Source of the DNA: Curtobacterium sp. 9128
Lineage (GTDB): Bacteria > Actinomycetota > Actinomycetes > Actinomycetales > Microbacteriaceae
Direction of reading: 5' to 3'
Assembly: GCF_900086645.1 (NCBI RefSeq)
Contig: NZ_LT576451.1
Location: 930,001 to 994,000, forward strand
DNA length: 64,000 nt
Shown here: in pieces, positions 43,784-50,873 of the stretch
Numbering within the stretch: the first letter of the stretch is position 1
How the letters are laid out: every line of letters starts with the position of its first letter
Translations under genes and position numbers: made by a program
The notes under the pieces: generated by a model
The model's input: only the letters and a program-made list of their open reading frames with translations
The model's database searches: none
Told to the model about the DNA's origin: nothing

Positions 43784-44974
43784 TCAGGCGGCCGGGGCGG
43801 GGGGCAGGTGCTCGACGGGCAGCCGGAGGTGCAGTGCGAACCCGCCGTCGTCGGTCGGACCGCTCTCGAGCGAGCCCCCGAGCAACGACGCACGCTCGCC
43901 GAGCCCGATCAGTCCGAGGCCGGATCCGGGGAGCTCGAGCCGTGCGCCCCGTGCCGGCCCGTTGGACACGCGGACGTCCACGTCACCGTCCTCGACGAGC
44001 CCGGTGATGTGGACGGCGGCGTCGGGGGCGTGCTTCCGGACGTTGGTCAGGGCCTCCTGCACGAAGCGGTACACGGCGCGCTGGACCGGCTGCCCGAGGG
44101 TCTCCGGCAGGACGACGTCCGTGCGGGTGTCCAGTCCGGAGTCGTCGATGAGTCGCTGCAGGTCGGCGAGCACCGGCTGCGGAGCGATCTCGCGGTCCGT
44201 GCCACCCGATGCGCGCAGGACCTGGACCATCTCGCGCAGTTCCTGCAGGGTCACGACGCACAGCTGCCGGATCGTCCGTGCGAACCCGCGCTCGGCCTCG
44301 TCCCTGCCCGCCATCTGCATCCCGCCCGCCTGGACCGCGATGAGCGTGACCTGGTGCGAGACGACGTCGTGCATCTCCCGCGCGAGCAGCGCACGTTCCC
44401 GCGACAGCGCCACGGCTGCCGCCTGCCGGCGTTCGTCCGCCCGGGCGGCGTCGCGTTCCACCAGGCGCTCGGTGAGGCTGGCGCGGGTCTGCACCAGGAG
44501 CCCGATCGAGATCGGGCCGAGCGCGAAGATGAGCGCGTAGATGATGGACACGACGATGTCGTCCAGCGTCTGCGGCGGGCCGACGAACCCGCTGAAGCCG
44601 ACGAACTCGACGACCGCGGCGAGGAGCATCACCCACCGCCGCTGGGTGCGCGCGCCGATCGTGAACAGCGCCACCGCTGAGGCGACCACCGCCGAGCCGA
44701 TGAAGAGCCCGGGAAGGGTCAGCGCGAACGCGGTGACGGGGAGCCGGCGCCGGAGGAGCAGCGCTGCGGCGGCCACCAGGGACATCGCGGTCTCGAACTG
44801 CGTCGCCCCCGAGATGTCGAGCACGGCGTCCGCGACGGCGGCGGCGACGAAGAACGCGTCGACCAGCCACCACGGTGCCCGGTGCGTGCGCACCCAGCGC
44901 AGGCCGGCGTCGACTGCCGTGTCGAGCCTCCCGTCGGTCGCCTTGGCGAGCCGCCGGATCCGCCGTGCGCTCAC
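43784..44974 (-). CDS. Sensor histidine kinase
   Basis: A 396-residue kinase with four to six N-terminal membrane helices (about 35-170), typical of NarL-type DesK-like sensors. The HisKA_3 segment is LLAREMHDVVSHQVTLIAVQ with the phospho-acceptor His. ATP-binding motifs are RFVQEALTNVRKH and GSGLGLIGLGERASLLGG. The GTG at 44974 overlaps the response-regulator stop (GTGA). The DUF2156 gene starts 90 nt downstream on the same strand. One copy of the CGAGCCTCCCGTC motif lies inside the coding sequence at 44923. Confidence 0.9.
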   Translation of the reverse strand: MSARRIRRLAKATDGRLDTAVDAGLRWVRTHRAPWWLVDAFFVAAAVADAVLDISGATQFETAMSLVAAAALLLRRRLPVTAFALTLPGLFIGSAVVASAVALFTIGARTQRRWVMLLAAVVEFVGFSGFVGPPQTLDDIVVSIIYALIFALGPISIGLLVQTRASLTERLVERDAARADERRQAAAVALSRERALLAREMHDVVSHQVTLIAVQAGGMQMAGRDEAERGFARTIRQLCVVTLQELREMVQVLRASGGTDREIAPQPVLADLQRLIDDSGLDTRTDVVLPETLGQPVQRAVYRFVQEALTNVRKHAPDAAVHITGLVEDGDVDVRVSNGPARGARLELPGSGLGLIGLGERASLLGGSLESGPTDDGGFALHLRLPVEHLPPAPAA

Positions 44975-45594
44975 GTGAGCAGGCCAGCGGCTGCGGCGCG
45001 GAGCGCGAGCTGGACGCGGCTCGTGACGCCGAAGGCGGCGAGGAGGCCGCGGACGTCCTCCTTGACGGTGCCGGTGCTCACGCCCAGGTGGGCGGCGATC
45101 TCCGGGTTGCTCGCGCCGTCGGCGAGGAGCCGGAGCACCTCGTGCCCACGATCGGAGAGCGGCGGCGAGGCGACCGGTTCGGACGTCTGCGCGAAGAGCC
45201 GGGTCCGGTCGAGCCCCGGGGCGAGCACCACGCCACCGGCGGCGAGCACGCGGACGTACTGCGCGAGGTGCTCGGGGTCGGTGTCCTTGAGCAGGAAGCC
45301 CGCTGCGCCGAGCTCCATCGCGCGGCCCAGGTGCTCCGCGGCGTCGAAGGTCGTGAGCATCGCGACCGCAGGGGGGTCCGGCATCGCCGTGATCCCGGCG
45401 AGCAGGTCGAGGCCGCTGATCCGGGGCATCCGGACGTCGAGCAGGACGACGTCGGGGTGGTGCTCGGCGACGATCGACAAGGCGTCGGTGTCGTTGCCGC
45501 TCGCCACGACCTCGATGTCGTCGGCGGCCCCGAGGATGAGCCCGAAGCCGTAGCGGACGAGCCCCTCGTCGTCGATGATCACCACGGATGTCAC
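44971..45594 (-). CDS. NarL/LuxR-family response regulator
   Basis: A 207-residue regulator. The receiver has VIIDDEGLVRYG, the Asp in VVLLDVRMPRISG, the Thr/Thr switch (AMLTTFDAAEH) and Lys in GFLLKDTDPEH. The LuxR DNA-binding domain is SDRGHEVLRLLADGASNPEIAAHLGVS. The GTG at 45594 has CAGGAT 6 nt upstream (leaderless type). It precedes the kinase in one operon and may control the MprF-like and esterase genes downstream. Confidence 0.92.
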   Translation of the reverse strand: MTSVVIIDDEGLVRYGFGLILGAADDIEVVASGNDTDALSIVAEHHPDVVLLDVRMPRISGLDLLAGITAMPDPPAVAMLTTFDAAEHLGRAMELGAAGFLLKDTDPEHLAQYVRVLAAGGVVLAPGLDRTRLFAQTSEPVASPPLSDRGHEVLRLLADGASNPEIAAHLGVSTGTVKEDVRGLLAAFGVTSRVQLALRAAAAGLLT

Positions 45595-45723
45595 GGCGAC
45601 ATCCTGGCAGCTTCCGATGGAGCGTCCCAGAGGGCCCCCTCGGGGATCGGTGAGAATCCGTCCACATGTCGCGTTCTGTCATGCACATCGACTGGGCGGT
45701 CGCGACTCGCTAGTGTGATGAAA

Positions 45724-45748
45724 ACTGGTCATGTCCGCCCATGACCAG
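45724..45748. promoter_or_regulatory. Inverted repeat in front of the GntR gene (DasR-like site)
   Basis: CTGGTCATG (45725-45733) and CATGACCAG (45740-45748) are perfect inverted repeats with a 6-nt spacer, 35 nt upstream of the GntR start. The left arm begins ACTGGTCAT, like half of the DasR dre consensus (ACTGGTCTAGACCAGT). A related site is at 47443-47458. GntR/HutC autoregulation is the natural reading. Confidence 0.6.
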
Positions 45749-45782
45749 CTGCCGAACCACCGCGATGGAGCACGAGGAGCCG

Positions 45783-46517
45783 ATGACGACCCGCATCACC
45801 GAAGGAGCCGAGCCCAAGCACCAGCAGCTCCGGCGCATCCTCCTCGAACTCGCGACGGTGCGACTGGCTCCCGGTGCGGCGATCCCGTCCGAACGCCAGC
45901 TCATCGCGGAGTACGGCGTCTCCCGGATCACCGTGCGCGAGGCCCTCGGGCAGCTCGTCAACGAGGGCTACCTGGAACGGGTCCGCGGCAAGGGCACCTT
46001 CGTGGCACACCGGCCCGTGCAGTCGACGCTGCACCTGGCGTCGTTCACCGAGGAGATGCGGGCGATGGGGCACGTACCGACGACGGTCGTGCTGGTCCGC
46101 GAAGAACGTGTGCCGCCGGCCGACACCGCCGCTGCGCTCCGTCTGGGTGAGACCGACACGGCGTACCACGTGAAGCGCCTGCGCATGGCGGACGGGGCGC
46201 CGGTGTCCATCGACGACGCCTGGCTCTCCGCGGGGGCGTTCCCCGGGCTGCTCGAGCACGACCTGTCCGGGTCGGTGTACTCGATCGTCGCGAACGAGTA
46301 CGGCCTGCCGATCGACCGCGCGCAGCAGACGGTCGCGGCGAAGCCGGCAGCGGACGACGTCGCCACGCTGCTCGGCACGAAGACCGGCGCGCCCGTGCTC
46401 GAGTTCGACCGGGTGTCGTACTCGCGGGACCGCCCGGTCGAGCACGCGATGAGCTGGTACCGGTCGGACCGCTACCGCGTGCAGATGGAGGTCACCGCGA
46501 CGCAGTCCGTCGTGTAG
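45783..46517 (+). CDS. GntR/HutC-family regulator, likely of the adjacent PTS
   Basis: A 244-residue protein. The GntR winged helix spans LRRILLELATVRLAPGAAIP, SERQLIAEYGVSRITVREAL and RVRGKGTFVAH. The UTRA effector domain follows (SFTEEMRAMGHVPTTVVL, PVSIDDAWLS, GAPVLEFDRVSYSRDRPVEH). This domain plan is that of DasR/NagR, which respond to phosphorylated amino sugars. I chose the ATG at 45783 because GAGGAG precedes it. It lies next to the PTS genes and two similar palindromes, so it is probably their regulator; the true sugar is unproven. Confidence 0.9.
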   Translation: MTTRITEGAEPKHQQLRRILLELATVRLAPGAAIPSERQLIAEYGVSRITVREALGQLVNEGYLERVRGKGTFVAHRPVQSTLHLASFTEEMRAMGHVPTTVVLVREERVPPADTAAALRLGETDTAYHVKRLRMADGAPVSIDDAWLSAGAFPGLLEHDLSGSVYSIVANEYGLPIDRAQQTVAAKPAADDVATLLGTKTGAPVLEFDRVSYSRDRPVEHAMSWYRSDRYRVQMEVTATQSVV

Positions 46518-46523
46518 CGCGGC

Positions 46524-46551
46524 GCTGCCCGCTGCCCGCTGCCCGCTGCCC
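46524..46551 (+). repeat. Tandem GCTGCCC repeat
   Basis: Four exact copies of the 7-mer GCTGCCC follow the GntR stop at 46517, with one degenerate copy after. It precedes the large hairpin at 46579-46631. No coding potential was seen. Confidence 0.9.
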
Positions 46552-46578
46552 GCGCTCGCTGCCCGCGTTCGCCCGGAC

Positions 46579-46631
46579 CGCGAAAGCGACAGTCTGCCGC
46601 GGAACATCGGCGGCAGACTGTCGCTTTCGCG
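46579..46631. terminator. 22-bp hairpin terminator, CTGTCGCTTT family
   Basis: Arms 46579-46600 and 46610-46631 pair perfectly, with loop of 9 nt at 46601-46609. The right arm ends CTGTCGCTTTCGCG, followed by AAGGGGTC, and a third partial copy of that string (46660-46680) follows. It lies between the convergent GntR and PTS IIA genes. Confidence 0.88.
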
Positions 46632-46690
46632 AAGGGGTCGTGCGGGCTCGGCGGCGAACTGTCGCTTTGGCGAAGGGGTCCCGGCGGGGG

Positions 46691-47143
46691 TCAGGCCTCG
46701 AAGAGGGTGTCGCCCGCGGTGACCGTGGTGCCGACGGCGCCCTGCGCGATCGAGTCCGGCGCGGAGCCGAGCACGACGACGGGGCACACGGGGGAGTAGC
46801 CGGCCGCGGTGATCGTCGCCGGAGTGAAGCGGACGACGGGGTCCCCGGCGGCGACGGTGTCACCCTCGGCCGCGACGAGCTCGAAGCCCTCGCCCGACAT
46901 CTTCACGGTGTCGATGCCGACGTGCACGAGCACGTCCGTCCCCGCAGTGCCCTGCAGCGCGAAGGCGTGCGGGTGCAGCTTCACGATGGTGCCGTCGACG
47001 GGTGCGACCGCGGTGACCGTGCCCTCGACACCGGTCGGGTCCACCGCGACACCGGCACCGACGAGCTGCCCGGCGAACACCGGGTCCGGCACGTCGGCGA
47101 GTGCGACGACCGGCCCGGCGAACGGCGTCAGGACTGCGGTCAC
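46691..47143 (-). CDS. PTS glucose/N-acetylglucosamine-type IIA domain
   Basis: A 150-residue stand-alone IIA of the Glc family. The phosphorylated His 74 is in DVLVHVGIDTVKMSGEGF, with a second His at 59 in KLHPHAFAL. It passes phosphate from HPr to the IIB encoded next to it. The GTG at 47143 overlaps the IIB stop (GTGA). Confidence 0.93.
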   Translation of the reverse strand: MTAVLTPFAGPVVALADVPDPVFAGQLVGAGVAVDPTGVEGTVTAVAPVDGTIVKLHPHAFALQGTAGTDVLVHVGIDTVKMSGEGFELVAAEGDTVAAGDPVVRFTPATITAAGYSPVCPVVVLGSAPDSIAQGAVGTTVTAGDTLFEA

Positions 47144-47376
47144 AGCTCGTCCTGGATGTCCTGCGCGAGGTTGTCGGCGATCGGACCGACGATGACCTGC
47201 CAGCCGGTGCCACCACCGACGACGGCCTGGGCGCCGGCGGCCTGGAGCGCGCCCTTGTCGACGAGGTCACCGTCCTCGACCTCGACGCGGAGGCGCGTGA
47301 TGCAGCCCTCGACCTCTTCGATGTTGTCGGCACCGCCGAGCGCGGCGATGATCTCGGCAGCCTTGATGTCGGCCAT
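47140..47376 (-). CDS. PTS glucose/N-acetylglucosamine-type IIB domain
   Basis: A 78-residue stand-alone IIB: the phosphorylated Cys 25 is in EVEGCITRLRVEVED, the IIB-Glc signature. It receives phosphate from IIA and passes it to the sugar bound by IIC. IIB-IIA are transcribed leftward, divergent from IIC at 47555, with the predicted operator at 47443-47458 between. The start has an AGGAGG-like site. Confidence 0.93.
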   Translation of the reverse strand: MADIKAAEIIAALGGADNIEEVEGCITRLRVEVEDGDLVDKGALQAAGAQAVVGGGTGWQVIVGPIADNLAQDIQDEL

Positions 47377-47442
47377 CTGTTTCCTCCTCGTTAAGGGTGC
47401 GCGTCCAGGTTGACATGCCGTGCGCGGTCATCGACACTACGT

Positions 47443-47458
47443 ACTGGTCATGACCGGA
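47443..47458. promoter_or_regulatory. DasR-like operator between PTS IIB and IIC
   Basis: ACTGGTCATGACCGG is an almost perfect palindrome with the half-site also seen at 45725 (CTGGTCAT). It lies in the 178-nt divergent region, 66 nt upstream of the IIB start and about 100 nt upstream of the IIC start. DasR sites in Streptomyces are of the form ACTGGTCTAGACCAGT. This resemblance and placement suggest control by the GntR protein at 45783. Confidence 0.65.
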
Positions 47459-47554
47459 CAGGACCGGGCCTGGCGATACCGCCGAGGTTACCTGCGCCGG
47501 CTGCGCGACTCAACTCACCCCGACCAGCTCCACCCAATGACGAGAGGAACTCCG

Positions 47555-48820
47555 ATGAGCACGACTGCTGCCACGGATGTGCCGGAGAAGAAGACGCCGA
47601 AGAAGCAGAGCAAGCTCTTCGCCAACGCCCAGCGGCTCGGCCGGAGTCTGCTGCTCCCCATCGCGGTCATGCCCGCCGCGGGCATCCTGCTCCGACTCGG
47701 CCAGTCCGACATGCTCGGTGCCATCCCCGGCTTCGAGAAGGGCGCCACGATCATCGCGGCCGCCGGCAACGGTGTGTTCACCTGGCTGCCGCTGCTCTTC
47801 GCGGTCGGCATCGCGATCGGCTGGGCGAAGAAGTCCGACGGCACCACGGCGCTCGCCGCGGTCGTCGGCTACATGGTCATGTACCAGGTCTTCGCGGCGA
47901 TGTCGCCGATCGTGCTCGCCGGGGTGAAGGACGCCAACGGCGCTCAGGCGACGATCAACTTCGGCGTCCTCGGCGGCATCGTGATGGGTCTCGTCTCCGC
48001 GTGGCTCTGGCAGAAGTTCCACCGCACGAAGATGCCCGACTTCCTCGGGTTCTTCTCCGGTCGTCGCCTCGTGCCGATCCTGACCGCGGTCGCCGGTCTG
48101 ATCATCGCCGTGCTCATGTCCTTCGTGTACCGCTACTTCGACATCGCGCTGACCGCAGCCGGCCAGGCCGTCGCGGACAACGCCGTCATCGGTGGTGGCA
48201 TCTTCGGGTTCGTCAACCGCATGCTCATCCCGATCGGCCTGCACCAGCTGCTCAACTTCTTCCCGTGGTTCCAGCTCGGCAGCTTCACGACCGGTGGCGT
48301 GACCTACCACGGTGACATCGCGCGCTTCCTCGCGGGCGACCCGACCGCCGGCATCTTCCAGACCGGCTTCTTCCCGATCATGATGTTCGCGCTGCCGGCC
48401 GGTGCGCTCGCGATCTGGCGCAACGCCAAGCCGCAGAACCGCAAGCTCGTCGGCGGCATCATGCTCTCCGCCGCGCTGACCTCGTTCGTGACGGGCATCA
48501 CCGAGCCGCTCGAGTACTCGTTCATGTTCGTGGCGTTCCCGCTGTACATCATCCACGCGGTGCTCACGGGTACGTCGCTGGCGCTCGTGAACGCGCTCGG
48601 GATCCACGACGGGTTCTCGTTCTCGGCCGGTGCGATCGACTACGTGCTCAACTTCGGCAAGGCGGACGGGGCGATCTGGCTCATCCCGATCGGCCTCGGC
48701 TACGCGGTGATCTACTACTTCCTCTTCGGCTGGGTGATCAGGAAGTGGAACCTCCGGACCCCCGGCCGCGAGGAGGACACGATCGCCGAGAACACGATCG
48801 AGGCGGCCACCAAGGCGTAG
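47555..48820 (+). CDS. PTS IIC permease, N-acetylglucosamine/glucose type
   Basis: A 421-residue permease of the Glc superfamily, with about ten membrane helices: LGRSLLLPIAVMPAAGILLR at the start, WLPLLFAVGIAIGWAKKSDG, GFVNRMLIPIGLHQLLNFFP, and the conserved ITEPLEYSFMFVAFPLY. The HQL/NFFPW and GITEPLE motifs are IIC-Glc features. Amino-sugar specificity (NagE type) is suggested by the DasR-like sites but is not proven. The ATG at 47555 has AGAGGA. A 44-bp palindrome terminator follows. Together with IIB-IIA this makes a complete but split transporter. Confidence 0.93.
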   Translation: MSTTAATDVPEKKTPKKQSKLFANAQRLGRSLLLPIAVMPAAGILLRLGQSDMLGAIPGFEKGATIIAAAGNGVFTWLPLLFAVGIAIGWAKKSDGTTALAAVVGYMVMYQVFAAMSPIVLAGVKDANGAQATINFGVLGGIVMGLVSAWLWQKFHRTKMPDFLGFFSGRRLVPILTAVAGLIIAVLMSFVYRYFDIALTAAGQAVADNAVIGGGIFGFVNRMLIPIGLHQLLNFFPWFQLGSFTTGGVTYHGDIARFLAGDPTAGIFQTGFFPIMMFALPAGALAIWRNAKPQNRKLVGGIMLSAALTSFVTGITEPLEYSFMFVAFPLYIIHAVLTGTSLALVNALGIHDGFSFSAGAIDYVLNFGKADGAIWLIPIGLGYAVIYYFLFGWVIRKWNLRTPGREEDTIAENTIEAATKA

Positions 48821-48835
48821 GACGCGACCACCGGT

Positions 48836-48879
48836 CGGACAGGAGGCACGGTGCCAGCTGGCACCGTGCCTCCTGTCCG
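48836..48879. terminator. 44-bp perfect palindrome without loop
   Basis: The 22 nt at 48836-48857 and 48858-48879 are exact reverse complements with AGCT at the centre. It is 16 nt after the IIC stop. The inner half (GGTGCCAGCTG) also occurs in the 4122 hairpin, so it belongs to the same family with a variant core (GGAGGCACGG). Confidence 0.88.
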
Positions 48880-48921
48880 TCTCCAGCACGTTCCTTCCCA
48901 TCGCGACCGGAGTGGAAAGCG

Positions 48922-48990
48922 GAATCGCGCGTGGGTGGCCGGAACTTCAAGCCTGCTACGCGCGAAACGACCTCCCACGCGCGAATCGAC
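48922..48990 (+). repeat. ATCGCGCGT repeat cluster before znuA
   Basis: One GAATCGCGCGTGGG unit (48922-48935) and an inverted CCCACGCGCGAATCG (48974-48988) flank a third, looser ACGCGCGAAAC copy. The arms could pair as a hairpin with a long loop. The same units recur at 29808-29900. It sits between the PTS terminator and the znuA promoter. Confidence 0.75.
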
Positions 48991-49025
48991 CCCCCGACGC
49001 GGAGACCGCAACGGTGATACCGGTT

Positions 49026-49055
49026 TTGACAATCGTTATCAACAACGGCTAGCGT
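49026..49055 (+). promoter_or_regulatory. znuA promoter with Zur-like box
   Basis: TTGACAATCGTTATCAA (49026-49042) is an imperfect palindrome (6 of 7 arm pairs match around TCG) and resembles Fur/Zur boxes. It overlaps the -35 TTGACA (49026-49031); the -10 TAGCGT is at 49050-49055 with an 18-nt gap, and the znuA ATG follows after 7 nt, so the mRNA is probably leaderless. Zinc-loaded Zur bound here would block the promoter. Confidence 0.72.
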
Positions 49056-49062
49056 GGACGAC

Positions 49063-49974
49063 ATGCACAACCGCCTCCTCGCCCTGCCGCTCGTCGCCGG
49101 CGCCGCCGCGCTCGCCCTGACCGGCTGCGCGACCTCCTCCGCGTCCACGAACGACAGCGGTGACGACACGATCAAGGTCGTCGCCTCCACGAACGTCTAC
49201 GGCTCCCTCGTCGAGACCATCGGGGGTGACCACGTCGACGTCACGAGCATCCTGAACGACCCCTCGCAGGACCCGCACTCGTTCGAGTCCAGCGCCAAGA
49301 CGCAGCTCGCGGTGTCGAAGGCCGACCTCCTCATCGAGAACGGCGGCGGGTACGACGACTTCATGACGACGCTGTCGGACTCCTCGAAGACCAAGGCCGA
49401 CACGATCAACGTCGTGAAGCTCTCCGGCCTCGACAAGGGCGGCGACGCGGAGTTCAACGAGCACGTGTTCTACAGCTACCCGACGATGGTCAAGTTCGTC
49501 GCCGACGTGTCGAAGCGGCTCGGCACGCTCGACAGCGCGGACAAGGCGACCTTCGAGAAGAACGCCGAGGCGCTCACGTCGAAGCTCGAGGACCTCGAGT
49601 CGCAGACCGCCGACCTCAAGAAGCAGTACGACGGCGAGAAGGTGACGTACACCGAGCCGGTCCCCGGGTACCTGTTCGACGCGATCGGCCTCGACAACGT
49701 CACGCCGGACGACTTCTCCGAGGCGATCGAGGAGGGCGACGACGTCCCGCCGGCAGCGCTCAACGACACGCTGAAGCTCTACTCGAGCCACACCGCGAAG
49801 CTGCTCGCGTACAACGAGCAGACCTCGAGCCCGGAGACCGAACAGGTCAAGAAGGCCGCAGAGGACAACGGTGTGCCCGTGGTCGGTGTCACGGAGACGC
49901 TCCCGAAGGGGAAGAATTACGTCTCGTGGCAGCAGGCGAACATCGACGCGGTGCAGGCGGCGCTGGCGAAGTGA
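49063..49974 (+). CDS. znuA: Zinc ABC transporter substrate-binding lipoprotein
   Basis: A 303-residue lipoprotein: signal with lipobox LTGC (Cys about residue 22), then ASTNVYGSLVETIGGDHVDV. Metal-site His residues are in DPHSFE and NEHVFYSYP; the third position, often His, is in EPVPGYLFDAIG and here is Glu/Pro-rich, as in many actinobacterial members. It delivers Zn(II), possibly Mn(II), to the membrane transporter. The ATG at 49063 is 7 nt after the -10. It is the first gene of the znuA-znuC-znuB-zur operon. Confidence 0.92.
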   Translation: MHNRLLALPLVAGAAALALTGCATSSASTNDSGDDTIKVVASTNVYGSLVETIGGDHVDVTSILNDPSQDPHSFESSAKTQLAVSKADLLIENGGGYDDFMTTLSDSSKTKADTINVVKLSGLDKGGDAEFNEHVFYSYPTMVKFVADVSKRLGTLDSADKATFEKNAEALTSKLEDLESQTADLKKQYDGEKVTYTEPVPGYLFDAIGLDNVTPDDFSEAIEEGDDVPPAALNDTLKLYSSHTAKLLAYNEQTSSPETEQVKKAAEDNGVPVVGVTETLPKGKNYVSWQQANIDAVQAALAK

Positions 49975-50873
49975 CAGCAGTCCAGCCCCGACAGGACCGG
50001 TCCCAGCCCCGACAGGACCCGCGAACCGCCACTGCCGAGCGCAGTGGCGGTTCCGCCGTGCTCGCGCTCCGCGACGCCGGCCTGTCCTACGGCACCCGCA
50101 AGCTCTGGGACGGCCTCGACCTCGACGTCGCGCCGGGGGAGTTCCTCGCGGTCCTCGGCCCGAACGGTGCCGGCAAGACGAGCCTGCTGAAGACCGTGCT
50201 CGGGCAGCAGCGGCTGACCAGTGGCACGATGTCGTTCCTCGGCCAGCCCGTCCGCCGCGGGCACCGGAAGATCGGCTACATCCCGCAGCAGCGGCTGATG
50301 GATTCCGGTACACCGCTCCGCGCCCGGGACATGATCGCGCAGGGCGTCACCGGGTCCCGCTGGGGCATCCGGCCGGAGCGGAAGGCCGAGCGGGAACGGA
50401 TCGACCGGATCATCGACGAGGTCGGCGCCACCGCGTTCGCGGACGCACCCGTCGCCGAACTGTCCGGCGGCGAGCAGCAGCGCACCCGGGTGGGGCAGGC
50501 CATCGCCGCCGACCCCGCACTGCTCCTCTGCGACGAACCCCTCATCTCCCTCGACCTGCGCCACCAGCGCGGTGTCACCGAACTCATCGATCGGCAGCGC
50601 CGCCAGCGGGGCGCCGCGGTGCTGTTCGTCACGCACGACGTGAACCCGATCCTCGACGTGGTCGACCGGGTGCTCTACATCGCCGGCGGTCGGTTCCGCA
50701 TCGGATCGCCGGACGAGGTGCTCCGCGCCGACGTGCTGAGCGACCTGTACGGCACCCCCGTCGACGTCGTCCGGACGATGGGGCGCATCGTGATCGTCGG
50801 CGCGAACGACGCCCACGACCACCACTGCGACCCGGACCCGCACGCTGCGGCGCCGGACGAAGGGCGGATCTGA
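49971..50873 (+). CDS. znuC: Zinc ABC transporter ATP-binding protein
   Basis: An up to 300-residue ABC ATPase: Walker A GPNGAGKTSLL, signature LSGGEQQRTRVGQAI, Walker B LLLCDEPLISLDL, and His-loop FVTHD. The C-terminus is His/Asp rich (DAHDHHCDPDPH). The GTG at 49971 overlaps the znuA stop (GTGA), but that start adds about 29 low-complexity residues coded by a 21-nt tandem repeat and a 13-bp hairpin. The GTG at 50058, followed by LALRDAGLSYGTRKLWDGLD, is the usual family start and is an alternative. Confidence 0.9.
   Translation: MTAVQPRQDRSQPRQDPRTATAERSGGSAVLALRDAGLSYGTRKLWDGLDLDVAPGEFLAVLGPNGAGKTSLLKTVLGQQRLTSGTMSFLGQPVRRGHRKIGYIPQQRLMDSGTPLRARDMIAQGVTGSRWGIRPERKAERERIDRIIDEVGATAFADAPVAELSGGEQQRTRVGQAIAADPALLLCDEPLISLDLRHQRGVTELIDRQRRQRGAAVLFVTHDVNPILDVVDRVLYIAGGRFRIGSPDEVLRADVLSDLYGTPVDVVRTMGRIVIVGANDAHDHHCDPDPHAAAPDEGRI
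50023..50053. promoter_or_regulatory. 13-bp hairpin and tandem repeat in front of the alternative znuC start
   Basis: Arms 50023-50035 and 50041-50053 pair perfectly over a 5-nt loop, ending 4 nt before the GTG at 50058. Before it, a 17-bp unit is directly repeated at 49982-49998 and 50003-50019 (period 21). Such a structure could separate expression of znuA from znuCB by termination, processing or blocked ribosomes. Confidence 0.55.
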
